In this document: positions 34,764 through 39,510 of the stretch, piece by piece
Numbering within the stretch: the stretch's first letter is position 1
Layout: the number at the start of each line of letters is the position of its first letter
Assembly: GCA_944384295.1 (NCBI GenBank)
Contig: CALWSU010000020.1
Coordinates: forward strand, 1-39,510
Reading direction: 5' to 3'
Origin: an uncultured Lachnospiraceae bacterium
Lineage (GTDB): Bacteria > Bacillota > Clostridia > Lachnospirales > Anaerotignaceae
Length of the DNA: 39,510 bases
Made by a program: the position numbers and the translations under genes
The notes under the pieces: model-generated
Database searches by the model: none
Told to the model about the DNA's origin: nothing
The model's input: the letters and a program-made list of their open reading frames with translations, nothing else

Positions 34764-36446
34764 TTATTTTAATTTAAAGGAACTCTTTAATGGAACAATA
34801 CGATTAAATACCAACTGAGAAGGTTTGGAATCTTTGGTATCTACGATATAATATCCATTGCGCATAAACTGATAACGGTCGCCCGGTTTTGCGTTGGCAA
34901 TAGAAGATTCTATGATAACATTTTCTTTGATTTCCAAAGAATTTGGATTCATAATCATATCGCCATTGGGGTCATCTGGATTGTCCAACATCATATAATC
35001 ATATAATCTTACAGTAGCTTTCACATGTTCTGTTGCGCTTACCCAATGCAAAGTACCTTTTACTTTTCTTCCTTCAAAGCCACTGCCGCTCTTTGTTGCT
35101 GGGTCATATGTGCAATGCACTTCTATGATGTTGCCACTTTCGTCTTTGATGACATCTGTACAAGTTACGAAATAAGCGCCTTTCAATCTTACTTCTTTTC
35201 CCGGTGCCAAGCGGAAGAATTTTTTCACAGGTTCTTCCATAAAGTCTTCTCTTTCGATATACAATTCTCTTGTAAATGCGGCGGTTCTGGAGCCTAACTC
35301 TGGATTTTCCGGGTTGTTCTCCAATTCCAGCATCTCTACTTGTCCTTCTGGATAATTGGTGATTACCAATTTCAAAGGATCTAAACTTGCCATCACCACA
35401 GGTGCTTTTGCTTTCAAATCATCACGGATACAATAATCTAATAAGCCACTATCTACCACACTATTGGCTTTGGAAACGCCAATGCGTTCACAAAAATCAC
35501 GAATCGAAGCCGGTGTATATCCTCTACGACGCAAACCGGAAATGGTTGGCATACGTGGATCGTCCCAACCATCTACCAAACCATCTTCTACCAAAGCACG
35601 TAATTTTCTTTTGCTCATAACGGTATTGGTCATACCCAAACGTGCAAACTCAATCTGTCTAGGTGGGTGTTCTGTATATCCTGCTTCTCTTACCACCCAA
35701 TCATACAAGGGACGGTGATCTTCAAATTCCATGGTACAGATAGAATGTGTAATACCTTCGATAGCATCTTCCAAAGGGTGTGCAAAGTCATACATAGGAT
35801 AAATACACCAATCTGTACCAGTGGTATGATGTGCTGCATGGGAGATACGATACAATACAGGGTCACGCATATTGATATTAGGAGAAGCCATATCAATTTT
35901 TGCACGCAAAGTATGGGAACCATCTGGAAATTCCCCTGCTTTCATTCTTTCAAATAAATCCAGATTTTCTTCTACACTACGATTGCGATAAGGGCTTTCT
36001 TTGCCTGGTGTGCTTAATGTGCCACGGTATTCTCTCATTTCTTCCGCACTTAAATCACAAACAAATGCTTTCCCTTCTCGAATCAATTTTAATGCTACTT
36101 CATAATAGGTTTGGAAATAAGAGGAAGCATAATACAATCTATCTTCCCAATCAAAACCCAGCCATTTTACATCTTCTTGAATGGATTCTACATACTCTAC
36201 ATCTTCTTTGGTAGGGTTGGTATCATCAAAACGCAGATTACATTTTCCGCCGTATAATTTCGCCAATCCGAAATTCAAGCATATTGATTTTGCATGTCCG
36301 ATATGCAGATAACCATTGGGTTCTGGCGGAAAACGTGTATGGATTTTTTGCAAATCCCCTTCCAAATCCGCCTGAATATAGCTATGTATAAAGTTACCAG
36401 TTGCACCGAGTCCACTGTTATTTTCTAAGATTTTTTCATCTGCCAT
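34764..36446 (-). CDS. glnS: Glutaminyl-tRNA synthetase
   Basis: 560-residue class I synthetase charging tRNA-Gln. HIGH motif at residues 48-51 in [22 protein letters not shown], then [11 protein letters not shown], the acceptor-end [11 protein letters not shown] region, the KMSKS-type [11 protein letters not shown], and a C-terminal beta-barrel anticodon-binding domain (about residue 340 on). Many Firmicutes lack GlnRS and make Gln-tRNA by amidating Glu-tRNA, so its presence marks a lineage with direct glutaminylation. The start follows AGGAGG. No T-box is present in the short leader; a plain sigma-A promoter lies at 36496-36524. Confidence 0.96.
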   Translation of the reverse strand: MADEKILENNSGLGATGNFIHSYIQADLEGDLQKIHTRFPPEPNGYLHIGHAKSICLNFGLAKLYGGKCNLRFDDTNPTKEDVEYVESIQEDVKWLGFDWEDRLYYASSYFQTYYEVALKLIREGKAFVCDLSAEEMREYRGTLSTPGKESPYRNRSVEENLDLFERMKAGEFPDGSHTLRAKIDMASPNINMRDPVLYRISHAAHHTTGTDWCIYPMYDFAHPLEDAIEGITHSICTMEFEDHRPLYDWVVREAGYTEHPPRQIEFARLGMTNTVMSKRKLRALVEDGLVDGWDDPRMPTISGLRRRGYTPASIRDFCERIGVSKANSVVDSGLLDYCIRDDLKAKAPVVMASLDPLKLVITNYPEGQVEMLELENNPENPELGSRTAAFTRELYIEREDFMEEPVKKFFRLAPGKEVRLKGAYFVTCTDVIKDESGNIIEVHCTYDPATKSGSGFEGRKVKGTLHWVSATEHVKATVRLYDYMMLDNPDDPNGDMIMNPNSLEIKENVIIESSIANAKPGDRYQFMRNGYYIVDTKDSKPSQLVFNRIVPLKSSFKLK

Positions 36447-36495
36447 AGTATCCTCCTAAAAAATGTATTCCATAATAGTACAATATTTGTTATTC

Positions 36496-36524
36496 ATTAT
36501 AATATAGCATTTCCACAAACGCAA
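36496..36524 (-). promoter_or_regulatory. Promoter of glnS
   Basis: On the minus strand TTGCGT (36519-36524), 17 bp, TATAAT (36496-36501), 50 bases before the glnS start. Confidence 0.7.
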
Positions 36525-36562
36525 TAAAAATGCATGATTTTCCTTTTCTTTGTATAGATTCA

Positions 36563-36591
36563 TTGTCAAATCAAGAAAAAAAATGTATAAT
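36563..36591 (+). promoter_or_regulatory. Promoter of the DUF5721-like gene
   Basis: TTGTCA (36563-36568), 17 bp, TATAAT (36586-36591). Transcription near 36598 rules out the earlier ATG at 36530 and supports the one at 36626. Confidence 0.75.
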
Positions 36592-36625
36592 GTCCATGCG
36601 TCAACGACCAAGAGGAGGAAACGAT

Positions 36626-37081
36626 ATGCTTGCATTTACCATTCCAGATACCAAATATTTTATGGGACTTTTATTCAAAAGCGATACATTTGATGATTTT
36701 TGTTTTCGACAAGGTGAGATTTCCGCGTTTTCTCATATCTCTATAGACGGAAAACGTGATATGGATTACTATGAGGAAGCAGATACAGAGCCATGGTGTA
36801 GTTGGGCGGAAATCAAGCCGATTGTATTTCAATTTATCCGTGGCAAAAAGACACCAAAAAATCTCAAATTGGTATTATCTCTTGCTACAAAAGATATGGC
36901 ATCCTATGAAAACACAGCAGCTTTATTTTGGAATATATTATTCCGTGAAAATACATTGCTTTGTACCATATCAACCACACCTGCAACCTTTACATTAGAC
37001 AAAATCGATGAGCAAAAATGGGCAGAATGGGTGATTGCTTTTTGTCAAAAACATAACATTGGTATCATCAAAGAAGGATAA
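36626..37081 (+). CDS. Small conserved protein of unknown function (DUF5721-like)
   Basis: 151 residues, soluble, with no membrane segment and no recognised catalytic motif. It starts MLAFTIPDTKYFMGLLFKSD and has a mixed alpha/beta look, with YEEADTEPWCSWAEIKPIVFQFIRGK in the middle and a C-terminal helix (WAEWVIAFCQKHNIGII). From memory it resembles the DUF5721 family found mainly in Lachnospirales, but I could not search. AGGAGG lies 7 bases before the ATG at 36626. The gene stands between glnS (divergent) and htpG (same strand) with its own promoter. The CIRCE hairpin 20 bases after it may act as its terminator. Function unknown. Confidence 0.8.
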   Translation: MLAFTIPDTKYFMGLLFKSDTFDDFCFRQGEISAFSHISIDGKRDMDYYEEADTEPWCSWAEIKPIVFQFIRGKKTPKNLKLVLSLATKDMASYENTAALFWNILFRENTLLCTISTTPATFTLDKIDEQKWAEWVIAFCQKHNIGIIKEG

Positions 37082-37100
37082 AAGAAGAATCATACGATTA

Positions 37101-37127
37101 TTAGCACTCATTTTATGTGAGTGCTAA
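37101..37127 (+). promoter_or_regulatory. CIRCE element (HrcA operator) before htpG
   Basis: TTAGCACTC (37101-37109), nine bases, GAGTGCTAA (37119-37127): an exact match to the CIRCE consensus. It sits 7 bases upstream of the -35 of the htpG promoter. Followed by TTTTTT, the 9-bp hairpin could also end transcription of the preceding gene. Confidence 0.95.
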
Positions 37128-37134
37128 TTTTTTC

Positions 37135-37162
37135 TTGACTTTTGTGTGTATGGTGTTACAAT
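37135..37162 (+). promoter_or_regulatory. Promoter of htpG
   Basis: TTGACT (37135-37140), 16 bp, TACAAT (37157-37162), about 50 bases before the htpG start. CIRCE lies just upstream rather than in the transcribed leader. Confidence 0.7.
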
Positions 37163-37218
37163 ATTGTTATTGAATACAAGTATATTATGAAATAGAAATA
37201 TATAGGAGGTACTTTAAC

Positions 37219-39246
37219 ATGAAGGAAACAGGTAATCTTTCTATCAATAGTGAAAATTTCTTACCAATTATTAAAAAATGGTTATATACAGATCAAGACA
37301 TTTTTATCCGTGAATTGGTATCCAATGCCTGTGACGCTGTGACAAAATTAAAAAAATTAATGGTTATGGGGGAAGCAGACCATATTCCCACTGAGGAAGC
37401 ATTTTCTGTACATGTGATTTTAGACAAAGAAACAAAAACCATGCAGATTGTAGATAATGGGATTGGTATGACAGATGAAGAAATCAAAAAATATATCAAT
37501 CAAATCGCATTCTCTGGTGCCACAGACTTTTTGGCAAAATACGAAGAAAAAACAGAAGGCGATCAAGAAATCATTGGTCATTTCGGTTTAGGTTTCTATT
37601 CTGCATTTATGGTTGCAGACCGTGTAGAAATTGACACACTCTCCTATCAGCCAAATGCAGTTGCTGCAAAATGGAGCTGTGACGATGGCATTGACTATAC
37701 CATGACAGAAGGTAGCCGTGATACGCGTGGTACTACCATTACATTGTTTTTGAGCCAAGAAGGCGAAGCATTTTTAGAAGAATCTAAATTATATGATGCA
37801 CTCAATAAATATTGTGCATTTATGCCAGTACCTATTTTTGTAGACATTATCGAAAAAGAAGAAGAAAAAGAAATCCAAGATACTGCGGAAACAACCAAAA
37901 ACAACACCATTCATATTACACAAGAAGAAGCGGCAACTTTAACCAAAGACGAAATATTGGCAAAAGGCAAAAAAGAAGATTCCGAAAAAGAGGATACACC
38001 AGAAGAACCCAAGCCATTGAACGATCCTTCTCCTTTATGGTTGAAACAACCCAAAGATTGTACAGAAGAAGAATACAAAGCATTTTATCATAAAGTATTC
38101 TTTGACTTGAACGACCCTCTATTCTGGATTCATTTGAATATGGACTATCCTTTCCGTCTGAAAGGGATTTTATATTTCCCGAAATTGGTCGAACAAATGG
38201 ACGTGGTAGAAGGTCAAATCAAGCTATATTCCAATCAGGTATATATTGCAGATAACATCAAAGAAGTAGTACCAGAATTTTTGCTTTTGCTCAAAGGGGT
38301 ATTGGATTGCCCTGACATGCCTTTGAATGTTTCCAGAAGTGCATTACAAAATGATGGCTATGTAGAAAAAATGAATAGCTACATCACCAAAAAAGTAGCA
38401 GACAAAATCAATCAATTATTTAAATCAGACCGTAGCGCATATGAAGGTTTCTGGGACGATATTGGTATGTTCTTCAAATATGGCTGTATGCGTGAAGAAA
38501 AATTATATGACAAAATTAAAGATGCCCTTTTGTTCAAAACGACAGATGGTGTATATGAAACCATTCAGGAATATTTGGACAAAAACAAAGAAAAACATGA
38601 AAATAAAATTTTCTTTGTTACAGACGAAGCACAGCAAGCACAATATATTCGTATGTTCCGTGAACAAGGTTTGGAAGCGGCAATTTTGACAACACCTGTG
38701 GATAAACCATTTGTATCCTTCTTGGAATATAAAAATCCTGGTGTAAAGGTACAACGTATTGACGCAGATATCACAGACACATTACAAGAAAAAACAGAAG
38801 GCGAAGAAAGCGAAGCGAAAAAACAAGCTGATGCTTATGAAAATACACAGATGGAAAACTTATTCCGCAAAGTGCTTGGCAATGAAAATCTGAAAGTCAA
38901 AACAGAAGCCTTGAAAACACAAAATGTACCAGCTATGATTTTGTTGAGCGAAGAAAGTCGTCGTATGATGGAAATGATGGAAGCATATGGCAACAACGAA
39001 ATGTACCGTGCTATGTTTTCACAAGTAAAACCTGATGAAACTTTAGTACTCAATAAAGCAAACAAACTGGTACAATATCTGCTCAAGAATACAGAAGAAC
39101 AAAACGAAGATACTGATATGATTTGCCACCAAGTATATGATTTGGCATTGATGAGTCATAGAAGTTTGACCAGTGAAGAAATGACAACTTTTATTGACCG
39201 CAGCAATCGTATTTTGGAAAAATTAGCAGAATTGGAAAATAAATAA
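37219..39246 (+). CDS. htpG: Hsp90-family chaperone HtpG
   Basis: 675 residues. The N-terminal GHKL ATPase has the usual nucleotide-site segments (ELVSNACDAVTKLKKL, VDNGIGMT, GHFGLGFYSAFMVAD). A highly charged linker of roughly 50 residues follows (about 213-266, rich in Glu, Lys and Thr), then the middle domain (NDPSPLWLKQPKD, NVSRSALQND) and a C-terminal dimerisation domain. This is some 50 residues longer than the 624-residue E. coli protein, mostly because of the linker. AGGAGG precedes the ATG. The perfect CIRCE upstream predicts heat-inducible repression by HrcA. Confidence 0.96.
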   Translation: MKETGNLSINSENFLPIIKKWLYTDQDIFIRELVSNACDAVTKLKKLMVMGEADHIPTEEAFSVHVILDKETKTMQIVDNGIGMTDEEIKKYINQIAFSGATDFLAKYEEKTEGDQEIIGHFGLGFYSAFMVADRVEIDTLSYQPNAVAAKWSCDDGIDYTMTEGSRDTRGTTITLFLSQEGEAFLEESKLYDALNKYCAFMPVPIFVDIIEKEEEKEIQDTAETTKNNTIHITQEEAATLTKDEILAKGKKEDSEKEDTPEEPKPLNDPSPLWLKQPKDCTEEEYKAFYHKVFFDLNDPLFWIHLNMDYPFRLKGILYFPKLVEQMDVVEGQIKLYSNQVYIADNIKEVVPEFLLLLKGVLDCPDMPLNVSRSALQNDGYVEKMNSYITKKVADKINQLFKSDRSAYEGFWDDIGMFFKYGCMREEKLYDKIKDALLFKTTDGVYETIQEYLDKNKEKHENKIFFVTDEAQQAQYIRMFREQGLEAAILTTPVDKPFVSFLEYKNPGVKVQRIDADITDTLQEKTEGEESEAKKQADAYENTQMENLFRKVLGNENLKVKTEALKTQNVPAMILLSEESRRMMEMMEAYGNNEMYRAMFSQVKPDETLVLNKANKLVQYLLKNTEEQNEDTDMICHQVYDLALMSHRSLTSEEMTTFIDRSNRILEKLAELENK

Positions 39247-39314
39247 GCCAATATAACATTGCCAAAAGGTGGATACTTTAGTGGCTTATTCATAAATTCA
39301 TAAAGAAAACAAAG

Positions 39315-39360
39315 AATGCTGGAATCCTTCATATTGCAAAGATTCCAGCATTTTGATTTT
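39315..39360 (+). terminator. Terminator of htpG
   Basis: AATGCTGGAATC (39315-39326) pairs with GATTCCAGCATT (39341-39352), 12 bp, followed by TTGATTTT, 68 bases after the htpG stop. No gene is seen between it and the insertion sequence end near 39436. Confidence 0.8.
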
Positions 39361-39435
39361 TACTGATTTGCTTCTAAAGATAGCCGTAGCAGTAACCGCC
39401 TTTTTTTGATGTCAAATATAGAAATGTCTTTTTTA

Positions 39436-39510
39436 GGGCGTATCTGAAAAGTCCTCTATATTTATTATTTTAACAAAATGGCGATTGCAGCAATATGAAT
39501 AAAAGCAAAA
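39436..39510 (-). mobile_element. 3' end of an insertion sequence (IS4/IS5-superfamily type), running off the window
   Basis: GGGCGTATCTGAAAAGTC (39436-39453) looks like a terminal inverted repeat of a DDE insertion sequence. It is followed inward by a transposase C-terminus on the minus strand. The other end lies beyond the window, so the target duplication cannot be checked. Confidence 0.6.
39465..39510 (-). CDS. Transposase, C-terminal fragment (partial at window end)
   Basis: Only the last 14 to 15 codons are in the window. On the minus strand they read FAFIHIAAIAILLK followed by TAA (39465-39467). This hydrophobic ending is typical of IS5/IS1182-like DDE transposases, whose C-termini carry a conserved helix of the type FxxxHxAxIxILL. 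The upstream part is cut by the window edge, so whether it is intact is unknown. Confidence 0.6.
   Translation of the reverse strand, partial: FAFIHIAAIAILLK

Noticed and set aside
1..39510. CRISPR arrays, rRNA and tRNA genes, prophage or defence genes
   Set aside because: No direct-repeat array with regular spacers, no cloverleaf sequence with TTCRA arm, and no phage or defence-type protein was recognised. The tandem repeats found have 7-8 bp units without spacers.

Overview
The window is a low-GC Clostridia-type chromosome segment. The evidence is the A+T-rich codon use, strong AGGAGG ribosome sites, a SpoVD-type penicillin-binding protein, a T-box valS leader, HrcA/CIRCE control, and a MurE carrying the meso-diaminopimelate signature DNPR. 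The proteins look most like those of Lachnospirales, but no database search was possible. Almost everything is core chromosome. Mobile DNA shows only at the two edges: an IS200/IS605-like right end at about 1-70 and the 3' end of a DDE transposase at 39436-39510.

Layout. 502-3414 (-) is an M16C metallopeptidase, followed by a chemotaxis receptor (+), a LysR regulator (+), a two-gene chromate-type transporter (-), uppP (-), a tRNA-dihydrouridine synthase (-) and a CLC antiporter with fluoride-type residues (-). valS (-) follows, with its own promoter and T-box leader. 14055-26928 (-) is the division and cell-wall cluster, in transcription order mraZ-rsmH-ftsL-pbp-spoVD-murE-murF-mraY-murD-ftsW. 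It is preceded by four 10-bp-phased GTGG boxes expected to bind MraZ. Upstream of it, in the same direction, 27290-34300 is an aromatic amino acid operon, aroF-tyrA-aroB-aroA-aroC-pheA-aroQ, closed by an 18-bp terminator. Then come glnS (-), a small DUF5721-like gene (+) and htpG (+) behind a perfect CIRCE.

The most interesting signal lies between glnS and aroF (34373-34628). A promoter is followed by a 25-codon leader peptide containing the run Tyr-Phe-Tyr-Phe-Tyr-Arg-Val-Phe. After it come a segment overlapping the leader stop codon that can pair for 12 bp with the following hairpin, then a 13-bp stem with a U-run. This is the architecture of ribosome-mediated transcription attenuation. The starvation codons match exactly the two products made by the operon's branch enzymes (TyrA for Tyr, PheA for Phe), with no Trp codon.

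How it works together. The aro operon makes chorismate and directs it to Phe and Tyr. The mra/mur genes make lipid-linked muropeptides; UppP recycles the undecaprenyl carrier; FtsW and the two class B penicillin-binding proteins polymerise and crosslink septal and spore wall. Several annotated starts are moved inward to ATG codons with good ribosome sites; each case is explained in its entry.
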